A stretch of DNA of 64,000 nucleotides from Papaver somniferum (lineage: Eukaryota; Streptophyta; Magnoliopsida; Ranunculales; Papaveraceae). The position numbers were made by a program, and so were the translations under genes. The stretch spans positions 123,962,336 through 124,026,335 of the forward strand of contig NC_039360.1 of NCBI RefSeq assembly GCF_003573695.1, written 5' to 3'. The notes below the pieces were generated by a model. That model ran no database searches. It had not been told where the DNA came from and saw nothing but the letters and a program-made list of their open reading frames with translations. Below are positions 44,578 through 55,728 of the stretch, one piece after another (positions within the stretch are counted from its first letter, which is position 1; the number at the start of each line of letters is the position of its first letter).

Positions 44578-45636
44578 ACACTAGAAAAACAAAATAAAAA
44601 AAAAATCCTAAAATGAAGGGAAGTTCTATGCAAACACAAACAAGGCTGACTCCACCACAACAAACCTACTGATTTCTAGCAACAAAAAGCATGATGGCTC
44701 CACTTAGATTGTTTCTAGACCAGCTTCTAATCCTTCGAATGGGAATTCGTTACAATTTGAGAAAACCCCTCTGGAATCAATCCGAGTCAAAGTAAGTTGA
44801 ATAGAGGCGAGGGAAGATCTTTGATACCCAAGGCCTCACCGCATTCCAAGGTGGCGTAGTCACGCATTCAACTCACAGAAACCATCATGCTCAAAAGAGT
44901 AACCAATATTTTTCGAACGACTTTCCTATTAAGCTCGTTACTCTATAGGTCTCGTTCTATTCCAAATTTTAGGTTTAGGTTCGCGTTTGGTTTTGTTTTC
45001 CTAAGGCGGGCAAGAAGAGAACGGTGATGAAATCCGAACCCTTATCTTGTATGGCCAGTCCTTGCCCTTTACTAGGAAATTAAAGCAGCTGTTTTCAAGT
45101 CCTTAGCATATATGCAAACGAAGGAATACAGTAACTCGCTGACAGGGGATTCGTGAGTGTTTCGACAAACTTACCTCCCGTTCCAGACGGGGGATGAACC
45201 GCTGAAGTCGACTCGGGCCACAACTCCAATGTCGTGTAGAACCCGAGGGGCCGAGGTGATATCGTAATCACCGTCCTTCTATGCAAACAGTTTAATATTT
45301 AATACTACTCTTCCGTAGGGTTTAAAAATAAAAGAATGTCCAAATGTCCAAGTCCAAAGTCCAAAAGAAAAGGAAAGTCTAAAAAAAAATGTCTCTCTTT
45401 TTTTTCTCTCTTTTTTTAATAAAAACAAAAAAAAAAATCTTCTTTCGCTCCTTTCGCTTTGTCTTTTACTCCAAGTCTTTAAGTATTCACCAAAGATTTG
45501 GCAAAATTTTCTTTCGCTCCAAATTCCAAAATCTGTAAGGAAAAGACAAAAACCAAAAAACGTAAAGAAGAACAAATAAAATAAAAACAAATAAAAACCT
45601 ACAAAATCTATAAATTCTAGCCTAAAGACAAGCCCG
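44578..45636. other. A1 5' untranslated region
   Basis: About 1.06 kb between primer site and gag on the minus strand, with A/T homopolymer runs at 45380-45440. No ORF with gag features. The length is normal for Athila leaders. Confidence 0.6.
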
Positions 45637-45653
45637 CGTCGGCGGCGCCAAAA
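45637..45653 (-). other. A1 primer-binding site
   Basis: Minus strand TGGCGCCGCCGACGCGG next to the 5' LTR. The TGGCGCCG start is the usual Athila/Tat primer word; the tRNA was not verified. Confidence 0.75.
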
Positions 45654-45655
45654 AT

Positions 45656-47213
45656 TGATGTGATCTCAATAATGTTGTAGTAATAAGGTTCGTTGAGGCT
45701 TGTGAAAGCAATGGATTTTTAGACTTATAAAACTTAATAATAAAGAAAACTTATTACAAAATTGACTTCAAGATATGAGAAAATAACCAAGACACTGATT
45801 CCACTATTACACATGAATTAATGATGGTAAATAATCCAAAACTCTAATTATCTTTTAAGTCCTTTATATCTTAACTCACTAATAATCAAACAAATTCACA
45901 AACATCAATTGTATCCCTTAAGCATAGATTATCTAAACAAAGCATAACCTATCTAATTGAATCACAAATGATTAGGAAAATTACGCAAATAATTTAAAAC
46001 TCTGCAAAAGCAGTGATTGAGTTAATTATAATTAAATATTAGAGAAAATAAAATAGTTAACAATTATTCATGCGTAAATAGCTTCCTCATTGCCTTGGTT
46101 GTGGGAGAGTTAGCCGCTCATCATGTTGGAAACACGCTCAAAAATCATTATTATTGCTCAAAGGGTGTTTACAAATGATGAAAATGGAGAAATAATTCAA
46201 AACCGGGTTTGTAACAATTATATTTGTTACAAACCCAAAAAAAAACGATACAAAGGATGTGTCACTGTTACTCTAAGACCCACGACTCTGTGTCGCAAAC
46301 GCTGTAGAAAATAAGTCTGCCTCTGATGTACGACCCTCGGCTGTGAGTCGTTGTTACTGTTGGAAAACGACGGTCTTGAATGGTCCGTTCTTCGTGTTCT
46401 TCAATGGCAGCAGCAACAGCAGGTCTCTCTGCAACTTGGTGTTTCGACTCTGTGGTGCTCTTTTTCTCTTCCAAACTCTCTATATCGCGCTATGTGTCCC
46501 ACTCACACTATATATAAACTTCAGAAGCTCAAATACTCGACCATTACTCCATATAATTCCCGTATCTTCTCCATTGAATGGAAATATCTTCCACGGGATA
46601 ATTTCCCTTTTTGATATTATCACGTTGTTTCATGGCCATATACACACTCCAACACGTTCGAAATATCTTCAGAAGGAGTCCAACTCACTCCAGATATACG
46701 CTAGACACAAGAAAACCCGTGAATATTTGTCCAGCGTGATGTGATCCCATGTTTCCTTCTTGCGAGCTACCAAACCAAACTGGGCCGAAACCAACACCTT
46801 TACTATTCCTGTCTCGTCCATAGGAACATGTTCTATAAATTCCATCCCTTTAGTCTCACTGTAACATGCTCAAATCACAAACCCTAATTACGGCAGCTCA
46901 AAGTTATTTTTCCCGCCAATTTCATCGTTCAAATGAGGAAGAAAGGGTTGCCCCCCTATCCGTCTGTGGAGTGTAAATAGCAGCTGTCCAGTTAGGGTGC
47001 CCCTTATAAACTGAGGTGCCCCTTATCAAGACAGGGGAGTCCGAATAACACGTGTCCTCCGGGTGTCAAAATCAACTTTTCGAGCCGAATTTTCCAAAAA
47101 TGTTTATTTCCAAAAGATACCTACAAACACACAAAACACCATAATAAGGACGAAAACGAGTACTAACAATACGAAACATTGAGGACAGATTATACACATA
47201 AATGCGTCTATCA
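45656..47213 (-). repeat. A1 5' LTR
   Basis: TGATGTGATCTC...GCGTCTATCA, 1,558 bp. Its hairpin is a perfect 13-bp stem (46205-46217 with 46224-46236). Confidence 0.9.
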
Positions 47214-47218
47214 TATCC

Positions 47219-47418
47219 TTCCTTTGATGTTTTCATGGAATTCATTAACCATTGTTTTTGTTATCATATTACACTCCAATCTTTTGTCATCTTCATTGAC
47301 TCTAATCATTTTTCTTTGAACTGGTTCACTGATTTGTTTAATCACTTTCTTGATTTGAACAATCTCAACAACAATATTCAACTTTCAATCTTCAGCCTCC
47401 CTGTTTCTAGCGCCATTA
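47219..47418 (-). pseudogene. G1 leader, start codon lost
   Basis: Follows the G1 5' LTR and primer site. The peptide matches G3 (VNEDDKRLECNMITKTMVNE), but the start is GTG where G3 has ATG, both here and in the duplicate at 37184-37371. A1 is inserted at TATCC. Confidence 0.75.
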
Positions 47419-47885
47419 TGTAGTTGTAGGAAATCCTACACTACACCCCTCACAAGATTTCATTAACATTCAACTCATTTTAGATTTACAATCTTAATTT
47501 TATTGATAAATCTTTGAACAATCTTAAAAGAAAATATAAAGGAATCAAGAATAACCACTTCTCTAGATTTTCTCTCCTATTTACTTGCTTCTCACTCAGA
47601 AAAGATCTCTCTTGTTCCTTTACAACTAAATGGCTATTTATAGGGAATTACATAGTGGATGACAGCTAATCTGTCCTTTATTTTCGGATATGGCTTGCGA
47701 CATTCTCGCAACCTTACAAATGTTAATCTCGCAAACTGTCTAATTTTCGTAGGACCATCACATTTTTCTCATGATTTAGATGACGTCGTTTATTATGTCA
47801 TTTCTGAAATTGTTCTGCAATACTGTTGTGTTGTGTTGTTGATAATTTCGATGAGGCATTATTACTGCGAGATTCTGATCCTACA
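47419..47885 (-). repeat. G1 5' LTR (467 bp)
   Basis: TGTAGTTGTAGG...GATCCTACA followed by ACAAT (47886-47890), which matches 12188-12192. This proves the outer limits of G1. Confidence 0.9.
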
Positions 47886-49871
47886 ACAATTATAATGTGG
47901 AACTATAAAGTAAATGACACAGCAAGATTTTGTTAACGAGGAAACCGCAAATGCAGAAAAACCCTGGAGCCTTGTCCAGAATTGAATACTCTCAGGATTA
48001 CGTCGCTACACAAAACTAAACCAACTTTGTATAGTTGAGACCAAGCAACTAAACCTATAGTTCACCTAGTTCCGTCAGTATTCCCACGCCTCTGACCTAT
48101 GAATAAGTCACGTACTTGGAACAATTCCTTTGGTTCGTATTCCAAACAGTAAAGGAACAACAAATCTGTTTGGTATCAACTCTCTTCAACCAAGTGATGT
48201 GAGTTCGACAAAGGCTCTTCTGTTTATCTCAAATAAACTCCTTCGTCAGGTTCTTAGATCTGTCTTATATTCAACTACCGAAGTAATTGTTAAGATTTTT
48301 CAATCAATACTTTTAATCACAAAGAATTATATTGTTGTCGATCTACACAACTAAGAAATCCAATCTACCACAAAGATAAACCGATTATAGTTGGATCCTA
48401 TATACCGAAACAAGTATTGTGCGCACCAAAGATTATGAACCCCAAATCAGAAATCTTCAATATCTTCTTTGTATTCAAATCTTCTTAGATCTTCAATAAA
48501 CGCATGCACACAACAACTTGAATCTCTTGTGATCAATCACGCACAGAACGGAGTCTATTAACAATGGATTATCACAAGATCGTCTTTAACACTAATAAAC
48601 AGTCTAAAGATCCCTGTCGAAACTTCGATTTAGTTTGAGTGAATCTTATATCATAAGAGAAGATTCTGAAGCATAAACAAACTAGGTGCAATCAAAGTTC
48701 AACCACCGTTAGTCAATCAAATCAATATAAAAAACAAGATAAACCGCAATTATCTAGTTTCCCACCAAAGATACTAATAGAGATTCTCAATCCCAAAGAA
48801 GACTTTAAACTGAGTGGCCGTAAGAGATTTCGCATAATTATGTTACTCTCCTCTCCGAATAGGCGGCTTCACCAGTAACAACACAACCGAGGAAGTTTGT
48901 TGTCACGAAAGATTAGTTTGCTAGAAATGCAAACTTCAAGTATTTATAGACAAGGAAGTTTAGACACCAAGGAATTTCCAAAACCGAAAATATTCTCAAG
49001 ATAGGCAATATAATTCCAAATTCGGTTTCCATAATTCCTGGAAATGCTCTGTCCAAAATAATGAACAAAAATCTCTTTGGAAAATCTTTAACTGGTAAAT
49101 GCACATTACTAATTATCATTTTCCTAAAATAAAATTAAGACCTTAATTAAAAGATTCTTAACTTATTTATGTTCCGATCCTGGGATTTTCTTCCTTTATC
49201 TATTTAGGAATAACTTTGAACAATTAAAGATAAACGTTACTGCCTGTGTTCAAAGTGTGTCGACATCCTTACTTTGTAAGTCCTCTTTCATACTTACAAC
49301 CTTGAAACCGATTTTCCACACTTCCAAACAAGTTTAGAATTGGTTCATCTGACTTTCAAGAACTATGTGATTGATCAAGAACACTCAATCACAAATCATA
49401 GGTTTAACGGTTATACCAAAACAAGTTTCGGTTCTACCTCCATGTGAGTACTGTGCATAGTCACACTAGCTTTCCAAAAATTGGTTGACTAGGTACTAGG
49501 ATCGGTTCCCCACATATATATGGTATCTAACTTATATGTGTTACACATGTCCATATGATCGGTTCTCCTTTTCCTAAAAACGTGTTGCACATGTCCATAG
49601 GACCGGTTCCCCTTTCTGCTGCAAACTTGCTGCACCTCGTACAAGGATCGATTTCCCTTTATGATGTGTTGCACCTCTTACTAGGATCGGTTCCACTTTA
49701 CCCAGATTCGGTCATACACAAATCACAAACTCGATCATACCATCTCAGGTGATTACTTAAGATCGGTTTCACTAATAAAAGTCATACCAATACATAAGTC
49801 AGGCCTTTGTGAATAGTTCTACCAAGAACACAAACAAGTCATGAGTGGTGATTCTAAATCACACATGTTAG
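47886..49871 (-). mobile_element. C1 5' LTR, second piece
   Basis: Resumes the LTR cut at 12192. Contains a TATAAATA box (minus) at 48941-48948 and a five-unit AGGATCGGTTCCCC array at about 49494-49700. Interrupted at 49871 by a solo LTR of its own family. Confidence 0.85.
48941..48948 (-). promoter_or_regulatory. TATA box of C1 5' LTR
   Basis: TATAAATA on the minus strand. It points toward G1 and A1. The end of the block duplicated inside A1 (48929-48930) lies only about 19 bp downstream, which is relevant to the read-through hypothesis. Confidence 0.55.
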
Positions 49872-52668
49872 AGAATAGCTCAGTTGATCCCACCAAGCGT
49901 TGGTATGTCAAGTTTGGTTGTCATATTTTAGTGAATCAAAACTCATTTTAAGAGTCGCTTGATTATGTACTAAAGTCAACTTCGTATATGTTAGCTTGAA
50001 AGTATTAGGATATGAGACATTACAAGTGTTGCGAATACTTGAAGAAGTGAAGAAGTAAGAAGCTACAACGACAACATCATCCTTCCACTTGAGGTTAGTG
50101 ATATTTGACTTGAACTGTTTCATTCCCTAACGTATCTTTCAAGTCGTGCATATTGAAAACCAAACTGCGAATCATGAACACTCTTGATAGACATGGTATT
50201 AAGGAATACAATATGAAGTTTATTGCTTAACCATTAAACTTTGTAGATAAGACATCGACATAATCGTTTAAATGCTATTGTGATTATGTATGGGTATGAG
50301 GTGAGGATTTCATCCTAGGAAATAATGTTTTACATGTGTTTTAAGGAAGTAAGTTCATAAACTTGTTTATGAATCGAAAAGGAAATCGACAGGCGTTATT
50401 GGGATTGTTATTCATTGCATATGTTGTGGACATCCAATATGTGTGATTTAGTATAACCGCTCACGACTTGTTTGTGTCCTTAGTAAAACTATTCACAAAT
50501 GCCTAACTTATGTATTGGTATGACTTTTATTAGTGAAATCGATCCTAAATAATCACCTGAGATGGTCTGATCGAGTTTGTGATTTGGGGAACCGATTCTA
50601 TGAAGAGGTGCAACACATCACAAAGGGGAATCGATCCTTGTATGAGGTGCAACAAGTTTGTAGCAGAAAGGGGAACCGATCCTATGGACATGTGCAACAC
50701 GTTTTTAAGCAAAGGGGAACTGATCCTATGGACATGTGCAACACATATAAGTTAGATACCGTATATATGTGGGGAACGGATCCTAGTACCTAGTAAACCG
50801 AATTTTGGAAAGCTAGTGTTACTATGCAAAGTACTCACATGGAGGTAGAACCGAAACTTGTTTTGGTAGAACCGTTAAACCCATGATTTGTGATTGAGTG
50901 TTTCTTAATCAATCACATAGTTCTTGAAAGTCAGATGAACCAATTCTAAACTTGTTTGGAAGTGCGGAAAATCGGTTTCAAGGTTGTAAGTATGAAAGAG
51001 GACTTAAAAACTAAGGATGTCGGTATACTTTGAACATGTACAATAATGTTTATCTTTTATTGTTCAAAGTTATTCCTTAATATCTACAGGAAGAAAATCC
51101 CAGGATCGAAATTTAAATAAGTTAAGAATCTTTTCATTAAGGTCTCAATTTATTCAGAAAAATGAGAATTAGTAATGTGCATTTAGTAGTTTAGATTTTA
51201 CAAAGAGATTTTCAGTCATTATTTTGGACAGATCATTTCCAGGAATTATGGAAACCGAATTTGGAATATATTGAATATCTTTGAGAATATTTTCGGTTTT
51301 GGAAATTCCTTGGTGTCCAAACTTCCTTGTCTATAAATACTTGAAGTTTGCATTTCTAGCAAATTAATCCTTCGTGACAGCAAACTTCCTCGGTTGTGTT
51401 GTTACTGGTGTAGCCGCCTATTCGGAGAGGAGAGTAACCTGATTAGGAGAAATCTCTTACGGCCGCTCAGTTTAAAGTCTTCTTTGGGATTGAGAAGCTC
51501 TACGAGTACCGTTGGTGGGAAACTAGATAATTGCGGTTTATCTTGTGTTTTCGATTGATTTGATTGACTGACGGTGGTTGAACTTTGATTGCACCTAGTT
51601 TTTTTATGCTTGAGAATCTTCTCTTCTGATATAAGATTCACTCAAACTAGATCGAAGTTTCGACATGGATCTTTAGACTGTTGTTAGTGCTAAAGACGAT
51701 CTTGTGATAATCCATTATTAACAGACTCCGTTCTGTGGGTGGTTGTTCACAAGAGATTCAAGTTGTTGTCTACAAGTGTTTATTAAAGATCTAAGAAGAT
51801 TTGAAGACAAAGAAGATATTGAAGATTTATGATTTGGGGTTTATAATCTTTGGTGTGCACAATATTTGTTTCGGTATTAGAGGATCCAACTATAATCGGT
51901 TTATCCATTTGGTAGATTGGATTGATTAGTTGTGTAGATCGGCATCAATACAATTCTTTGTAATTAAAAGTATTTATTGCAAAATCTTAACAATTACTTC
52001 GGTGATTGAATATAAGATAGATCTAAGAACCCGACGAAGGAGTTTATGTTAAGATAAATAGAAGAGCCTTTGTCCGACTCATATCACTTGGTTGAATAGA
52101 GTTGATACCAAACAGATTTGTTGTTCCTTTACTGTTTGGAATACGAACCAAAGAAATTGTTCCAAGTACGTGACTTATTCATAGGTCGGAGGCGCGGGAA
52201 TACAGATGGGACTAGGTGAACTATAGGTTTAGTTGCTTGGTCTCAACTATACAATGTTAGGTGTAATTTTGTGTATCGGCTTAATCCTGAGAGTATTCAA
52301 TTCTAGACAAGGTCCCGGGGTTTTTCTGCATTTGCGGTTTCCTTGTTAACAAAATCTTGCTGTGTCATTTACTATATATTTCCGCATTATAATTGTTTTA
52401 TTACAATTAAAGTAAATTACACAAACGTTAATTCCTATTGACTTGATAAGCAATCCTATCGTGTTTGGTTAAGTCCGAATATTTTTATCAAGTAAACATA
52501 CTTCGTTGTTGTATTGTCTCGATCTCGTATCCATAGACGATTACACGAAGTGTGAACCGATTAATTGCATTGTCTCGACTCAGTCCATAGACAGTCACTT
52601 TCGAAGAAAGGACTTATAGGTAGGAAAAGTTTTAGCTTGAGGTATATTTGGGTACCCTCGCCTTTTCA
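49872..52668 (+). mobile_element. Solo C-family LTR (2,797 bp)
   Basis: TGTTAGAGAATAG...CGCCTTTTCA flanked by ACACA (49867-49871 and 52669-52673). Same family as the C1 LTR but opposite strand, so the locus forms a large inverted pair. TATAAATA at 51332-51339 and a repeat array at 50580-50790. Internal recombination of a full element is the usual origin. Confidence 0.9.
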
Positions 52669-53246
52669 ACACATATTCATTGTTCACAAGATGTGCAATG
52701 AATAACAATACCAATAGCGCCTGGCGATTTCCTTTTCGATTCATAAACAAGTTTATGAACTTACTTCCTTAAAACACATGTAAAACATTGTTTCCTAGGA
52801 TGAAATCCTCACCTCATACCCATACATAATCACAATAGTATTTAAACGATTATGTCGATGTCTTATCTACAAAGTTTAATGGTTAAGCAATAAACCTCGT
52901 ATTGTATTCCTTAATACTATGTCTATCTAGAGTGTTCATGCTTCGCAGTTTTGTTTTCAATATGCACGACTTGAAAGATACGTTAGGGAATGAAACAGTT
53001 CAAGTCAAATATCACTAACCTCAAGTGGAAGGATGATGTTGTCATTGTAGCTTCTTACTTCTTCACTTCTTCAAGTCTTCGCAATACTTGTAATGTCTCA
53101 TATCCTAATACTTTCAAGCTAACCTATACGAAGTTGACTCTAGTACATAATCAAACGACTCTTAAAATGAGTTTTTATTCACTAAAATATGATAACCAAA
53201 CTTGACATACCAAGCTTGGTGGGTTCAACCGAGCTATGCTCTAACA
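52669..53246 (-). mobile_element. C1 5' LTR, last piece
   Basis: Continues 49871 and ends at CTCTAACA (53246), followed by TTATG (53247-53251), the C1 target-site duplication. Confidence 0.85.
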
Positions 53247-55556
53247 TTATGTGAAACAACTTGAACGGTACCAAAGACCAATGTTCAAGTGTCTATCAAT
53301 ATAATCAACAACCAAAGGTTGGATTCTCTAATTGATTGAACTACGTACAACATGTGATATTTCTATTATATAAGAAAATATAATACAGAAAAGAAATAAC
53401 ACAGACACCAAAAATTTTGTTAACGAGGAAACCGCAAATGCAGAAAAACCTCGGGACCTAGTCCAGATTTGTACACCACACTGTATTAAGACGCTACAGA
53501 CACTAGCCTACTCCAAGTTAACTTCGGACTGGAATTTAGTTGAGACCTAACCAATCTTACACTGATCAAGGTACAGTTGTGTTCCTTATGCCTCTTGAAC
53601 CACGCCGGATTTTGCGCACTTGATTCCCTTAGCTGATCTCACCCACAACTAAGAGTTGCTACGACCCAAAGTCGAAGACTTGATAAACAAATCTATATCA
53701 CACAGAAAAGTCTATTGTATAGATAAATCTGTCTCCCACAGATATACATATGAGTTTTGTTCCATCTTTTGATAAGTCAAGGTGAAAAGGAACCAATTGA
53801 TAAACCGGACTTATATTCCCGGAGAACAGCCTAGTATTGTCAATCACCTCAAAATAATCTTAATCGATTAACGAAACAAGATATTGTGGAATCAAAAACG
53901 ATGAGCCGAAGATATTTGTGACTACTTTTTAATCTTGCCTATCGGAGAATAAATATCAAGCAAATCTTAAAGAAGATAGTAATCAATCGCGATAGAAAAT
54001 AGCAAGATCATAACATGCAACTATAGAGAAAATAGTTGGGTCTGGCTTCACAATCCCAATAAATCCTTTAAGTCGTTAACCTACAGGGTTTCGTGAAAAA
54101 GCTAAGGTTAAAGTAGAATCGACTCTAGTCGCAACTAGTATCGCATATGAGGTGTGGGGATTAGGTTTCCCAGTTGCTAGAGTTCTCCTTTATATAGTCT
54201 TCAAATCAGGGTTTGCAATCAATGTTACCTTGGTAACAAAGCATTCAATATTCACCGTTAGATGAAAACCTGATTAGATTCAAGCTAATATCTTTCAACC
54301 GTTAGATCGAACTTAGCTTGTTATACACAAATGAAATGTACCATCATTTAGATAAAGGTAACCGTACCTAAACGTCTACACTTAGTTGATTCAACAATAG
54401 TTAACCAATGGTTAGCCATATAATCACTTTCATATCAACCTTATTCATCTTTATCATAACTAGGTCAAATGACTCAAATGAAACTAGTTAGAGAGTTGTT
54501 GAATTGTTTATATTCTCATAGAAGTATACAAGACACAATTGAAGCAAAATCAATTTTGATTCACTCGAATCATTTCATGAACATTATAGCCATTGTTTGC
54601 AAAAGATTGCATTCCGTATTATATAAATGTATTAGTTCACGAACAAACCAATTTTAGAACATAACCTACTTAAGTATGCAAACGGGCACGCATACCTAAG
54701 TAGCTGGACTGAGTTTGGTTATGCCAGTACGCGTACGGGTAGGCATACCATTTACACTTCCAAACTCCAGCAGTAATTCACCAAACTTGAACTTCCGCCA
54801 GTACGTGTACGGGTACGCATACTTAGTTTCCGGACTTCCAACAACCAACCAGTACGCGTACGGGTACGCATACCATGGTTCCCGGTTTTGGACTTTGCAC
54901 AAATGTGAATACACACTATGTTTATATCCAATCATAGTTATAGGTTCTAAACCCCCATTTAAATCATTGAAACATTCTTGGAAGACGACAATAGCCGTCT
55001 CACACAAACTATTATCTTTAGAGCAATTTTCAAGTGATCGAATGATCAATACGAAACTTTCCGAGTCTACATCAAATGACTGTCTCACACAAATCATGTA
55101 AGATGTTACAAGGCGATTTTCACATGATCATCTTTTGAATTTCGTCAAGAATAAAAGATGAAGTTGGTTAAAGCGAAAGCTTACCAACACATATTTCGAG
55201 TAATAGATAAGCGAGATAAACTCGGCTCGAAATACCAAATGTGTATAATTGAAGTCTATATAGCAATACGACTTTTTGCCTCAAATAGGAGATAGAGTAG
55301 ATAGACTTTTGAGTGATAGATGAGTTCAAGTCTCCACATACCTTTTGTTGATGAAGTTACACAAGTTCCCTTGAGTAGTTATTCGTGTTCATTCGATGAA
55401 CGCCGTGAAGTCTAAAGCTCAACTACACTTGTTATCCTAATCCGAGACTTAGCTATAAATAGAATAGAAATCAAGACTTATAGTTTTGGCAACTAAACTT
55501 GACAAGCAAGCTTGAGATAGGAACGCTTGCGAGTTCGACCGAGAAGTGCTCTAACA
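53247..55556 (-). mobile_element. S1 5' LTR, main part (2.3 kb)
   Basis: Continues 5371 and ends at CTCTAACA (55556). With 5174-5371 it totals ~2.5 kb. A distinctive patch at 54665-54880 holds repeats of GTACGCGTACGGGTACGCAT, which the other S LTRs replace with CCGCGAAC-type repeats. Long ORFs in both directions at 54696-55101 are by-products of this repeat. Confidence 0.85.
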
Positions 55557-55728
55557 ATAGTTTTAATAAAATCAACATAAGAAGTTCAACATACAGATCA
55601 AGTAACAGTATTGCTAGAACAAAGATCAATCACTCATCTCGTAATAATCCCTAGAAATTTCATAAAACTTCTCACCCAGTTCAGGATAAGCTGTCTCGGC
55701 ATAATCCACATGTTCTCTCAAAACTTCT
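55557..55728. other. 172-bp spacer between two S elements
   Basis: AT-rich sequence not matching any element here. It may be the only piece of older target DNA in the window. No gene. Confidence 0.4.

Larger units (their letters stand above)
35624..47213 (-). mobile_element. A1, Athila-type gypsy element with an extra block beside its 3' LTR
   Basis: LTRs of 1,560 bp (35624-37183) and 1,558 bp (45656-47213), about 97.5% identical in the ~285 bp compared, flanked by TATCC at 35619-35623 and 47214-47218. The minus-strand interior has primer site, gag, protease, RT, RNase H and integrase in Athila order. Between integrase and 3' LTR lies a copy of the DNA upstream of the 5' LTR (37184-38862). 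No env-like ORF follows integrase. Confidence 0.9.

Noticed and set aside
54696..55101. Long ORFs on both strands (~130 codons)
   Set aside because: Produced by the GTACGCGTACGGGT repeat patch in the S1 LTR, which has no stops in either direction.
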